From positions 2,976,001-3,040,000 of the forward strand of contig NZ_JACHLZ010000001.1 of NCBI RefSeq assembly GCF_014204755.1: DNA of 64,000 nucleotides. The letters are read 5' to 3'. Each line of letters begins with the position of its first letter. Positions within the stretch are counted from its first letter, which is position 1. This DNA comes from Brachybacterium aquaticum (lineage in GTDB: Bacteria; Actinomycetota; Actinomycetes; Actinomycetales; Dermabacteraceae). This document shows positions 41,554-49,480 of this stretch, piece by piece. A program made the translations under genes and the position numbers. Below the pieces are notes generated by a model that was not told where the DNA came from, ran no database searches, and saw only the letters and a list, made by a program, of their open reading frames with translations.

Positions 41554-42552
41554 TCACCAGGTCAGGGCGGGGGTGCGGACGGGGGCGTCCCAGAGGCGGC
41601 GCAGCTCGTCGTCCAGCGGCATGAGCGTCAGCGAGAAGCCGTGCATGTCCAGGCTCGTCACGTAGGAGCCGACGAGGGAGCGGCCCACCTCGATGCCAGC
41701 ATCGCGCAGGCGGTGGTGGAGGCGCCGGGCGGCGAGGTTCAGCTCGAGCGGGTAGGCGGCGCCGAGCCCGTTGACGATCGCGAGCACGCGGTCGCCCTTG
41801 GCGAGCCCCAGCTCCTCGAGCAGCGGGTCCAGGAGGAGGTCGGTGAGCCCGTCAGCATCCGTGAAGGGGACGCGGCGGGCGGCGCGCTCGCCGTGGATGC
41901 CGACGCCCAGCTCGACCTCGTCGGAGCCGAGCTCGAACTGCGGCGCGTCGTCCCCGGGGTGGGTGCCGGCGGCGAGCGCGAGGCTCATCGTTCGGGCCGA
42001 CGCGGCGACCCGTCGGCCGACCTCCGCGACCTCGTGCAGGTCCTTCCCCTCCTCCGCGGCGGCGCCGCAGACCTTCTCGACGATGACGGTGGCGGCGGTG
42101 CCGCGCCGGCCAGGGCCCTCGCCGTCGGAGGACTCGGTCGCGAGGTCGTCGTCGACCAGCACGATCTCGGTGTCGATCGCATCGTCGCCGCTGATCTCCC
42201 CGGCGATGCGGAAGTTCAGCACGTCGCCGGTGTAGTTCTTGACGATCTGGACCACGCCGCGGCCGGAGTCCGCGGCCTTGGTCGCCTCGAGGACCTGCAG
42301 GGCCGTGGGGCTCGCGAACACGGCGCCGGCGACCGCGACGTCGAGCATGCCGGTGCCGACGAAGCCGGCGTGCAGGGGCTCGTGACCGGAGCCGCCGCCG
42401 GAGACGAGGCCCACCTTGTCCCGGGCACGCTCCTTGCGGGCGACGAAGCGGTGCTCGGCGTCGAGGTCGAGCAGGTGAGGGTGGGAGAGCACGAAGCCCT
42501 CGAGGGCCTCGGGCACGATCTGGTCGGGGTCGTTGAGGATGCTGCGTCGCAC
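41554..42552 (-). CDS. dhaK: Dihydroxyacetone kinase subunit DhaK
   Basis: The 332-residue protein binds dihydroxyacetone covalently through a histidine. Motifs: GLVSGGGSGHEPLHAGFVGT with H57, the DVLNF segment with D110 (IVKNYTGDVLNF), and the hemiaminal histidine H220 in ELGVGIHGERAARR. It forms a kinase with DhaL, the next gene, to produce dihydroxyacetone phosphate for glycolysis. A short insert DLATESSDGEGPGRRGTAAT widens one loop. The start ATG 42552 is the natural one (MRRSILNDPDQIVPEALEGF). Confidence 0.95.
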   Translation of the reverse strand: MRRSILNDPDQIVPEALEGFVLSHPHLLDLDAEHRFVARKERARDKVGLVSGGGSGHEPLHAGFVGTGMLDVAVAGAVFASPTALQVLEATKAADSGRGVVQIVKNYTGDVLNFRIAGEISGDDAIDTEIVLVDDDLATESSDGEGPGRRGTAATVIVEKVCGAAAEEGKDLHEVAEVGRRVAASARTMSLALAAGTHPGDDAPQFELGSDEVELGVGIHGERAARRVPFTDADGLTDLLLDPLLEELGLAKGDRVLAIVNGLGAAYPLELNLAARRLHHRLRDAGIEVGRSLVGSYVTSLDMHGFSLTLMPLDDELRRLWDAPVRTPALTW

Positions 42553-42663
42553 GGGAGCGCCTTCCGGTCGGGGGCGGCGGGCAGGGCACGGACCCGGTCA
42601 CGTCTCGAGCACGGATGCTCGAGGGCCGGGACGGAGCGCCCTCGTCGAGCCTATCCTCCAGCC

Positions 42664-43263
42664 ATGGACACCACCACGGCCCGTCGGGGAGGGACGCTGC
42701 TGGCGGTGCTCGTGGGCCTGTTGCTGCTCGCGCTCGGCGGGGCGCCGGTCGCCCACGCCTGCAGCTGCGTCGGCTATGACTTCGACGAAGCGGTCGAAGA
42801 GGCGGACCTCATCGCCGACGTACGGGTTCAGCACGAGCTCGAGGCCGAGGACGGCTACGTCACCTACTACGCCGTCGTCGACAGGGTCTGGAAGGGCGAG
42901 CACGCCCGGACGATCCGCCTCGGCACCCACGAGCAGACCACCGCCTGCGGTCTGGGCCGGATCCCGCCCGACTCGCGCCTTCGACTGTGGGCCTACGGCG
43001 GGGACGGCTCGTACTCGACCAACTGGTGCGCCCTCCCGCAGAAACCTCCGTCGGACGTCCGCGCCGCCCTCACCGAGAAGCTCGGCGAGCCCACCGACCT
43101 CACCGACATCCCCCTGCCGGTCGAGCCCGAGCGGGTGCCGCGCCCGCCGTCGTGGCCGCTGTACGCCGTGGGCGTCGTGCTCGTGGCGCGGGTGAGCATG
43201 CAGGCGGTGCGCGCGGCTGCGGTGGGTGTGGGGCTGGCATTGCACCGGAGGTCGCGGGGCTGA
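42664..43263 (+). CDS. Secreted TIMP/NTR-like protein with C-terminal membrane helix
   Basis: The 199-residue precursor has a signal peptide LLAVLVGLLLLALGGAPVAH followed at once by ACSCVGYDFDEAVEEADLIA. A mature N-terminus at CSC and the later cysteines in TTACGLG and STNWCAL resemble bacterial netrin-like/TIMP-type domains, which are OB-folds. A C-terminal helix PLYAVGVVLVARVSMQAVRA then basic tail would anchor it outside the cell. Function unknown. A TATCCT box (42652-42657) close to ATG 42664 suggests a leaderless mRNA. Confidence 0.7.
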   Translation: MDTTTARRGGTLLAVLVGLLLLALGGAPVAHACSCVGYDFDEAVEEADLIADVRVQHELEAEDGYVTYYAVVDRVWKGEHARTIRLGTHEQTTACGLGRIPPDSRLRLWAYGGDGSYSTNWCALPQKPPSDVRAALTEKLGEPTDLTDIPLPVEPERVPRPPSWPLYAVGVVLVARVSMQAVRAAAVGVGLALHRRSRG

Positions 43264-43385
43264 GCTCAGCGCAGCCGCGGCCCTCTATCCACATACCTTT
43301 CCTCCACCGGAGCAGGTGCGCCACACTTGACGCAGCGCGTCCGCCTCATCCGCAAACGCGAACCCCCTGCTCCGAGGAGGACCCG

Positions 43386-43889
43386 ATGGGCGACTGGTTG
43401 CGCGATACGGCTGATGGGCTGGCGCATTGGCTCGGACTCGCCGAGCCGTTCGCCCCCTACGTCACGGCAACAGTTGCGGCCGTCGCGGCGGCAATCGCAC
43501 TCCTCACCCTCCGCCACCGAATCCGAGCCGACAGCCGGGCGGAATGGTGGACCCGCGCCGAGTACGCCTTGGACCTCATCCGCGAAGAGAACAAGGTCGG
43601 CCGGAACACGGGCATGGTTCTCCTCTATGGCCTGCTGGACGACGAACGGTGGGATGCCGCTGACGTCGTCACCCTGGGGAAGGCCAATCAAGTGCTGATC
43701 AACGAGATCACCGCCCGCGCGAGACGCGCCTCTGAGACGTCTCCGGCGCCTTCAGTTGGCTCCGCCCCCACCGCGACTCCCCAAGGCGATGCCCACGACG
43801 ATCCGGCCCCACGGCCACGGCCCACTTCCGCCGTCACTGCTGGGGCCCGTAGACTTGAGGACACACTTCGGAGGAGGTGGCAGAGATGA
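43386..43889 (+). CDS. Small single-helix membrane protein, unknown
   Basis: The 167-residue product has one hydrophobic helix near the N-terminus (APYVTATVAAVAAAIALLTL) followed by a soluble helical region TRAEYALDLIREENKVGRNT and GMVLLYGLLDDERWDAADVV, then a Pro/Ala-rich disordered tail ending RRLEDTLRRRWQR. Not recognised. GAGGA lies six to ten bases before ATG 43386. Its codon use is a little less G+C-biased than neighbours. Its stop overlaps the next small gene (ATGA). Confidence 0.68.
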   Translation: MGDWLRDTADGLAHWLGLAEPFAPYVTATVAAVAAAIALLTLRHRIRADSRAEWWTRAEYALDLIREENKVGRNTGMVLLYGLLDDERWDAADVVTLGKANQVLINEITARARRASETSPAPSVGSAPTATPQGDAHDDPAPRPRPTSAVTAGARRLEDTLRRRWQR

Positions 43890-44080
43890 CGACCCAGCCC
43901 TCGTTCGACCCGTCCGAGCACGTCGAGGCTGAGCACCAGCCGACGCTCGTGGTCATGGAGTCCATGAACAACGAGGCCTTCTACGTGGATGACCCTCTGG
44001 ATGTGGAGTTCCTGCGCCTCGCCGACAAGTTCCAGCTGAAGGCGTCCAAGATTGCCGTCGAGCACGCCGGCGACAAGTGA
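43886..44080 (+). CDS. Small acidic protein, unknown, coupled to upstream membrane protein
   Basis: This 64-residue protein (MTTQPSFDPSEHVEAEHQPT and onward, ending KASKIAVEHAGDK) starts on an ATGA overlap and has a strong GGAGGAGG ribosome site eight bases upstream, so it is well expressed. A TAGACT box at 43850-43855 inside the preceding gene may give it its own promoter. Predicted mostly helical, no cysteines. No family recognised; position suggests it works with the 43386-43889 protein. Confidence 0.68.
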   Translation: MTTQPSFDPSEHVEAEHQPTLVVMESMNNEAFYVDDPLDVEFLRLADKFQLKASKIAVEHAGDK

Positions 44081-44228
44081 CGGGGATTCGCGTTCCACAC
44101 GGGTCGCTGCGCTGAAGGTCGCAGAACTGCGACACCGCCCGCGATCGCAGCCGCCGCACCCGGCGGTAACCTCTCCCTGACAGACATTCGGTGTCGGCGC
44201 GGGGGTGCCGGCCAGACGAAGGGTGGCC

Positions 44229-44705
44229 ATGGATTTCGGGATGTTCCGACTGTTCTTCCTGCTGATCCCGGCGATCATCGGGCTGAGCGCGCTGTGGATG
44301 GCGATCACCGCGGTGCGGGACCTGCGGCGCTCCTCGCGCCTGACCTCCCAGGGCCAGCAGACGCAGGGCCTGGTGATCTCCTCGCACATCCACTACAGCG
44401 GCTCGCGCGAGAACCGCACCTCGAGGCTGGTCGAGACGATCGAGTTCGTCACCGACCGCGGGCAGACGATCCGCGCGAACCCGACCGTGGCAGACCACAA
44501 GTCCGTGGACCGCCAGGGCATGACCGTCCCCGTCTTCTACGACCGCGACCGCCCCGAGCAGTTCATCGCCCCGCACAACGGGCGCAGCCTCTCCCCCGGC
44601 GGAGCGATCGTGAAGATCGTCGTCGCCGTGGTGATGCTCGTGTTCATCACCTTCTTCATCGTCGGCAGCCAGACGATGATGGCGGGCTTCCCGCAATTCG
44701 GCTGA
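44229..44705 (+). CDS. DUF3592-like membrane protein
   Basis: The 158-residue protein has an N-terminal helix FFLLIPAIIGLSALWMAITA, a beta domain with TSQGQQTQGLVISSHIHYSG, LVETIEFVTDRGQTIRANPT and VPVFYDRDRPEQFIAP, and a C-terminal helix AIVKIVVAVVMLVFITFFIV. Helix-sheet-helix with the V-x-Y-D-P/R-x-x-P pattern is the DUF3592 layout. Function unknown, membrane. ATG 44229 is preferred over GTG 44205 because GAAGGG precedes it. Confidence 0.75.
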   Translation: MDFGMFRLFFLLIPAIIGLSALWMAITAVRDLRRSSRLTSQGQQTQGLVISSHIHYSGSRENRTSRLVETIEFVTDRGQTIRANPTVADHKSVDRQGMTVPVFYDRDRPEQFIAPHNGRSLSPGGAIVKIVVAVVMLVFITFFIVGSQTMMAGFPQFG

Positions 44706-44762
44706 CGGGTCGGCCGACGGGGCGGGGGCTCCACCGCCCGCCGCCCCTCGGCACAATCCCTC

Positions 44763-45989
44763 TCAGCTGCTGGTGTCCGAGCTGCTGGTGTCCGAGCCGC
44801 TGGTATCAGTGCTGTCGCTCTCGGTGCTGCCGCTCCCGTCGGCCGGCGCCTCACCCGACGGCGCTTCGCCCGACGGGGGCTCGCCCCCGGGGCCGCCCAT
44901 GCCGCCGCCGTCGGACGCCCCGCCGGGGCCGCCCTCCCCGCCCGACGGGGGCTCCCCGCCGCCCATGGCCCCGCCGCCGCCCATGCCGCCGGCCTCGGGC
45001 TCGGTGGTGGTGTCAATCGGGACGTCGATGCTGAAGGAGTAGCCGGACTCGAGGCTGCCGGAGAGCTGGGCGAGCTGCTGGTCGTAGCCGTCGGAGAAGA
45101 TCCCGTCGGTCTCCAGGGTGAGCTGGGCGAGGTTCTCGGCGCTGCCGGTGTAGGCGTCCAGCGCGTAGACGCCGTCGGCCGCGTCCTGCGGCAGGGCGAT
45201 CTGCGAGGTGAGGATCGCGTTGGTCGAGTCGACGATCGACTCGGCGTCGGGGAACACCTCGAAGTGCAGGTGGGGCCAGCGGCCGGAGTAGCAGCCGGGG
45301 AAGATCGAGGTGAAGGTGACCTTCCCCTGCGCGTCGGCGATCTGGACGCCGCGCAGGTAGGTCTCGTTCTCCACGCCCGAGGAGTACATGGAGTACCGGC
45401 CCTCGGCGTCGCACTGCCACAGGTACACCGCCGCGCCCTCCATCGGCACGTCGCCCGCGGCCATGTCGATGATGGTCATGGTGATCTCGAGGCCCACGCC
45501 GTCGGCGGTGGTGTCCGAGTCGATGCTGGTGCGGATGTCGCTGCGCTCCACCCCGCTGGTCTCGAGCACGTCCTGACCGTTGGAGCCGTCGCCCGGGTAG
45601 GGCCCGGCGGTCTCGCCCGGCATCTCGGTGAGGGCGGAGTCGGCCGACGAGGCGCTGCCGCCGCCGTCGCTCGCGCTCGTCCCGCCACTCGTGCCGGTGG
45701 TGGTCGAGGCGTCGGTGCTGGAGCAGGCGGCGAGGACCGCGACGACACTGCCCGCGCCGAGCACGCCGAGCGCGCCGCGGCGGGTGACGACGGTGGCGAC
45801 GTCGAAGGCGAGGCCCTGGTCCTCCACGTCCTCCTCGGGGTGGTGCAGGCGCCGGCCCTCGAAGCGGGCGTCGGTCGTGGTGCCGGCGGCGCTGGGGTCG
45901 TGGGGGTCGTGCTCGCGCGCCTCGGGGAAGGGGCGGCCGAAGCGGTGGCCGACGGGCCGGCGGCCCGGGGTGTCCTCGGTCTGGTTCAT
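44763..45989 (-). CDS. Tat-exported lipoprotein with intradiol dioxygenase-like domain
   Basis: The 408-residue precursor has a 65-residue cytosolic N-terminus, a twin-arginine signal VTRRGALGVLGAGSVVAVLA with lipobox LAAC, a Ser/Gly linker and an intradiol-dioxygenase-type domain (about 125-320): VYLWQCDAEGRYSMYSSGVE, YLRGVQIADAQGKVTFTSIF, PGCYSGRWPHLHFEV. The tyrosines and the HLH histidines match the ferric-iron ligands of protocatechuate/catechol 1,2-dioxygenases. The C-terminal 85 residues are Gly/Ser/Pro repeats. Extracellular aromatic or sugar oxidation is possible. ATG 45989 follows GAGGA. Confidence 0.82.
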   Translation of the reverse strand: MNQTEDTPGRRPVGHRFGRPFPEAREHDPHDPSAAGTTTDARFEGRRLHHPEEDVEDQGLAFDVATVVTRRGALGVLGAGSVVAVLAACSSTDASTTTGTSGGTSASDGGGSASSADSALTEMPGETAGPYPGDGSNGQDVLETSGVERSDIRTSIDSDTTADGVGLEITMTIIDMAAGDVPMEGAAVYLWQCDAEGRYSMYSSGVENETYLRGVQIADAQGKVTFTSIFPGCYSGRWPHLHFEVFPDAESIVDSTNAILTSQIALPQDAADGVYALDAYTGSAENLAQLTLETDGIFSDGYDQQLAQLSGSLESGYSFSIDVPIDTTTEPEAGGMGGGGAMGGGEPPSGGEGGPGGASDGGGMGGPGGEPPSGEAPSGEAPADGSGSTESDSTDTSGSDTSSSDTSS

Positions 45990-46190
45990 GGCGGGTCCTC
46001 TCGTCGCGGGGGCTGATGAGGGAAACGTAGGAACGGAGTCTGTGCATCTGCTGTCGACCGGCCATGGACCTGCCCCTGTGACCGGGACCTCCGTGGTGGC
46101 ATGCCCTGCGGGCACCTGGAGGGCGTGGGTGGGGCGGGCAGTGGTCGGCCAACTCGGCAGGCTCTCCGCGGATTCCGTACCTTGCTGGTC

Positions 46191-46865
46191 ATGCGACTTC
46201 TCCTGCTCCGCCATGGCCAGACCCCCAGCAACGTCGGCGGGATCCTGGATGCCGCCTACCCCGGGCCCGGTCTCACCGACCTCGGTCACGCCCAGGCCCG
46301 CGCCGTCCCGGACGCGCTCGCGGGAGAGGACATCGCCGGGATCCACGTCTCGCGCCTGCTGCGCACCCATGAGACCGCCGCCCCGCTCGCGGCCGCGCGC
46401 GGGATCAGCCCGCGCCTGACCGAGGGGATTGAGGAGATCCGCGCCGGGGAGCTGCAGGGCCGGCAGGACGCCGACGCGGTGCGCGCCTACCAGGGCATGC
46501 ACCACCGCTGGAGCGCGGGCGAGTTCGACGACGGCGTGCCCGGCGGCGAGAGTGGACAGCAGTTCTGGGACCGCTGGACCGCGGCGCTGCGCCATATCTC
46601 CGGCCTCTATGCGGAAGGCGCCTCCGTGGTCGTGGTCAGCCACGGCGCCGCGATCCGCACCTTCGCCGCGGTCGCGGGCGGGCTCGGGGCGGCGAGCCTC
46701 GCGGAGCGTCCGCTGTTCAACACGGGCCTGGTCACGGTGGTGGGCAGCGTGGAGAGCGGTTGGAGCGTCGAGGACTGGGAGGCGAGCCCCGTCGGCGGAG
46801 AGCACCTGTTGTCCGGCACGAAGCACGACGTCACGGCCGACGATCGGGCCGAGGCGCGGGCCTGA
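46191..46865 (+). CDS. Histidine phosphatase family protein (phosphoglycerate mutase-like)
   Basis: The 224-residue protein has the catalytic RHG motif at once: MRLLLLRHGQTPSNVGGILD. The second Arg is in VSRLLRTHETAAPLA, the catalytic Glu in EEIRAGELQG and the second His in VVVVSHGAAIRTFAAVAGGL. Members dephosphorylate sugar phosphates, nucleotides or cobalamin precursors. A TACCTT box eight bases before ATG 46191 points to a leaderless transcript. It converges on the nir-siroheme operon, which makes a tetrapyrrole role conceivable but unproven. Confidence 0.9.
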   Translation: MRLLLLRHGQTPSNVGGILDAAYPGPGLTDLGHAQARAVPDALAGEDIAGIHVSRLLRTHETAAPLAAARGISPRLTEGIEEIRAGELQGRQDADAVRAYQGMHHRWSAGEFDDGVPGGESGQQFWDRWTAALRHISGLYAEGASVVVVSHGAAIRTFAAVAGGLGAASLAERPLFNTGLVTVVGSVESGWSVEDWEASPVGGEHLLSGTKHDVTADDRAEARA

Positions 46866-46878
46866 CCGCGGGCCCAGA

Positions 46879-46898
46879 AACGTTCCCGCGGGAACGTT
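46879..46898. repeat. Palindrome family GTTCCCGCGGGAAC, copy 5 (20 bp perfect)
   Basis: AACGTTCCCGCGGGAACGTT, perfect over 20 bp, 13 bases after the phosphatase stop codon. It shares its right-hand flank TTCTTCGC with copy 4 in the DUF222-HNH gene. Confidence 0.9.
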
Positions 46899-46923
46899 CT
46901 TCGCCGGACGGGTCTGCATGCCG

Positions 46924-46943
46924 GGCGTTCCCGCGGGAACGCC
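46924..46943. repeat. Palindrome family GTTCCCGCGGGAAC, copy 6 (20 bp perfect)
   Basis: GGCGTTCCCGCGGGAACGCC, perfect over 20 bp, lies 45 bp from copy 5 and 20 bp from the convergent CbiX-like gene stop. The pair fills the convergent gap and may serve as transcription stops for both strands. Confidence 0.9.
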
Positions 46944-46962
46944 TCTCGCCGAGTACTCCGCG

Positions 46963-47709
46963 TCAGCTCGCCGTGACAGCGAGCGCGTCGGCAGCGCTGC
47001 GGAACCGCTCGGCGGCCACGACGATCACCTCGGGGTGCGCGCCGAGCGGGGCGGTGACGAGGTCCGCGCCGGATTTCTCGACAAGGCCTGCGAAGTGGCC
47101 CGGGGCGAGCACGTAGCTCGCGGCGATCACACGCCGCGCCCCGCCCGCGCGGGCCGCCGCGACCGCGTCCGGCAGGCGCGGGGAGCAGCCGGCGCCGTAG
47201 CCGACGCTGACCGGGCAGGGCAGGTGCGCGGCGAGCTGAGCGCGCATCTCCTCGACCGCGAGCGCGGCGGCGGGGTCGGTGGAGCCGGCCGCGGCGAGGA
47301 CCACGTGGTCGCCGGGACGATGCCCGGCGTCCCCGCCGCTCACCTCCGCGAGGCGCTCGCGCAGCACCCGCACGAGGCCCGGATGGGGGCCGAGGGCGGG
47401 AGCGGCAAGGGCGCCCGGGTGCGGGGCGACAGCGGCGGCGATGTCGACGGAGGTGTGGAACCCGGTAGACAGCAGCAGCGGCACGACCACCACGGGCGCA
47501 CCGGGCTCGTCGGACGAGCCGGGCGCACCATGCTCCGCGCCCAGCGCCTCGGCGACGACGTCCGCCACCTCGGGCTGCTCGACGTCGACGTAGGCCTCAC
47601 GCACCTTCACCTCCGGCAGGGTGCGGGCAAGACCCTCGCGGATCCGGACGATCTCGGCGCGACCGTCCGGGGAGCTGGTGCCGTGGGAGCAGGCGACGAG
47701 GGTGGTCAC
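46963..47709 (-). CDS. Sirohydrochlorin chelatase (CbiX-like)
   Basis: The 248-residue protein has two CbiX/SirB halves: TLVACSHGTSSPDGRAEIVR with the catalytic His, VVVVPLLLSTGFHTSVDIAA with the second metal His, and a second half DHVVLAAAGSTDPAAALAVE with RRVIAASYVLAPGHFAG. It inserts Fe (for siroheme) or Co (for cobalamin) into sirohydrochlorin. Its place as the last gene of the nirCBD-cobA-hemD operon argues for iron and siroheme. ATG 47709 overlaps the hemD-like stop. Confidence 0.88.
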   Translation of the reverse strand: MTTLVACSHGTSSPDGRAEIVRIREGLARTLPEVKVREAYVDVEQPEVADVVAEALGAEHGAPGSSDEPGAPVVVVPLLLSTGFHTSVDIAAAVAPHPGALAAPALGPHPGLVRVLRERLAEVSGGDAGHRPGDHVVLAAAGSTDPAAALAVEEMRAQLAAHLPCPVSVGYGAGCSPRLPDAVAAARAGGARRVIAASYVLAPGHFAGLVEKSGADLVTAPLGAHPEVIVVAAERFRSAADALAVTAS

Positions 47710-48626
47710 GGGGCGGGCTCCTCAGCAGCGGGGGCAGGGTTCGGGGAGGCGGGGGTCGCGCCCGCGGAACTGGGGACGGTCGTGGGGTCGTAGTGCTGCA
47801 CCACCGCGCGGACCAGCGCGCCCATGCGGCTGCGCTCGGGGATCATCGCGGGCAGCCCGCGGGCCTCGAGGGGTCCGGCGGTGAGCGGACCGACGGCCGC
47901 CATGAGCAGCCTCCCGCTCCTCACGTGCTCGGTGATGCCGGGCAGGGCGCCGGCGCGCTCGGCGACGGCGAGCCAGTTCTCGGTGCCGGGCGCGGCGGTG
48001 AACAGCACCGCGTCCACCTCGCCCGCGGCGCAGTCGAGCACGGAGCGGTGCACGGCCTCGGGGTCCCGCGGCGGGCCCCAGCGGTACACGGTCAGGGCCA
48101 CGAGGTCCGCGCCCGCATCGAGCAGGAACTCGTCCAGCCCGTCGGCCCCGGAGCCGTGGTGCTGGACGGCGACCCGCACGTCGGTGAGGTCGGCACCTTC
48201 GAGGTGGTCGAGGATCTCGGCGGAGGTGCCGTCGGGCGCGACCCAGCCGACGCCGAGCCCCATCGCCTGCGCGGCGCCGCGGGCCTTGGGCCCGCGGGCG
48301 ATGACGAAAGTGCGGGCGAGTGCGTCGCGCAGGGCCTGGCCGAGCCCGGCTGCGTCGGCCGCCTCGAACCAGCCGCGCACGCCCACGCCGGTGGTGACGA
48401 TCAGCAGCTGCGGCGGGGCGGCGAGGAGCTCGGCGGTGCGAGCGAGGAGCTGGGGATCGTCCACGTGCGGGATCATGCTCATCGCCGGGGCGTGCTGGAT
48501 CCGGGCACCGTGGCGCTGCAGGGCGGCGGCGAGCTCGTCGGCCCGGCGATCCAGGGCGAGGACGAGCCGCCGTCCCTGGAGAGCGCCAGAGAGCCGGGGC
48601 GCGTCGGGGCGGGACGGGTCGGTCAC
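47706..48626 (-). CDS. hemD: Uroporphyrinogen-III synthase
   Basis: The 306-residue protein resembles HemD: GRRLVLALDRRADELAAALQ, RHGARIQHAPAMSMIPHVDD, then QLLIVTTGVGVRGWFEAADA, KARGAAQAMGLGVGWVAPDG, and DAVLFTAAPGTENWLAVAER. These are the two half-domains that cyclise hydroxymethylbilane. Actinobacterial operons often carry this HemD-like protein with nitrite reductase. ATG overlaps the cobA stop by four bases. The C-terminus has a short helical extension (RSRMGALVRAVVQHYDPT) that could be DNA-binding in related regulators, so a regulatory role is an alternative. Confidence 0.82.
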   Translation of the reverse strand: MTDPSRPDAPRLSGALQGRRLVLALDRRADELAAALQRHGARIQHAPAMSMIPHVDDPQLLARTAELLAAPPQLLIVTTGVGVRGWFEAADAAGLGQALRDALARTFVIARGPKARGAAQAMGLGVGWVAPDGTSAEILDHLEGADLTDVRVAVQHHGSGADGLDEFLLDAGADLVALTVYRWGPPRDPEAVHRSVLDCAAGEVDAVLFTAAPGTENWLAVAERAGALPGITEHVRSGRLLMAAVGPLTAGPLEARGLPAMIPERSRMGALVRAVVQHYDPTTVPSSAGATPASPNPAPAAEEPAP

Positions 48627-49480
48627 GGCACGGGCTCCTGGAGGGGCGGGGCGGGGACGGCGAGGGCGGGGACTGCCGCTCCAGTATCCGTGCTGCGTCG
48701 GGCCGACGGGTCCTCCCCCAGCAGGCCGGGCCTCGCGACCTCGCCGATGACGATGACGGCGGGGCTGCGCACATCGGCCTCGCGGGCCGCGCGGCGCACG
48801 TCCCCGAGGGTGGTGCGGGTGGTGCGCTGGCGCGGGTTGTGGCCGTTCTCGATGATCGCGACGGGCCGGGCCGCAGGGACCCCGTGCGCGAGCGCCGCGG
48901 CGACGAGGGAGGGCAGGGCGCGCACGCCCATCAGCACCACGGTGGTGATGGTGTCGTCGGCGAGCGCCGCGAGGGTCGCAGCCGACGGTCCGTGCACCCC
49001 GTCGATATCGTGGCCGGAGACCACATGCACCGACTGGGCGACGCCGCGGTGGGTGACAGGCACCCCGGCGGCCTGCGGGACGGCGAGGGCGCTGGAGATC
49101 CCGGGGACGACCTCGACCTCGATCCCGGCGGCGAGGCAGGCGAGCTGCTCCTCCCCGCCGCGACCGAGCACGAACGGGTCCCCGCCCTTCAGCCGCACCA
49201 CGTTCCGGCCGGCGCGGGCGTGCTCGATGAGCAGGGCGTTGATGCCGTCCTGCGGGACGGGGTGGTGGCCGGGGCGCTTGCCCACGTCGAGCACGAGGGT
49301 GTCCTCGCGCAGCTCGGCGCGGATCTCGGCGCCGGGGCCGAGCCGGTCGGCGACCACCACGTCCGCCGCGCGCAGCAGCCGCAGCGCCCGCACGGTGAGG
49401 AGGTCCAGCGGTCCCGGTCCGCCGCCGACCAGGGCGACTCGCCCCGTCGCGACGTTCCCCGTCGCGAAGCCCCCCGTCAC
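48623..49480 (-). CDS. cobA: Uroporphyrinogen-III C-methyltransferase (SUMT)
   Basis: The 285-residue enzyme adds two methyl groups from S-adenosylmethionine to uroporphyrinogen III to give precorrin-2. Motifs: VALVGGGPGPLDLLTVRALR, DVVVADRLGP, VGKRPGHHPVPQDGINALLI, VVRLKGGDPFVLGRGGEEQL, EVVPGISSALAVPQAAGVPV and TTVVLMGVRAL. GTG 49480 overlaps the nirD stop (GTGA), preferred over the longer frame to 49801. The dehydrogenase step (precorrin-2 to sirohydrochlorin) has no gene in the operon. Confidence 0.93.
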   Translation of the reverse strand: MTGGFATGNVATGRVALVGGGPGPLDLLTVRALRLLRAADVVVADRLGPGAEIRAELREDTLVLDVGKRPGHHPVPQDGINALLIEHARAGRNVVRLKGGDPFVLGRGGEEQLACLAAGIEVEVVPGISSALAVPQAAGVPVTHRGVAQSVHVVSGHDIDGVHGPSAATLAALADDTITTVVLMGVRALPSLVAAALAHGVPAARPVAIIENGHNPRQRTTRTTLGDVRRAAREADVRSPAVIVIGEVARPGLLGEDPSARRSTDTGAAVPALAVPAPPLQEPVP

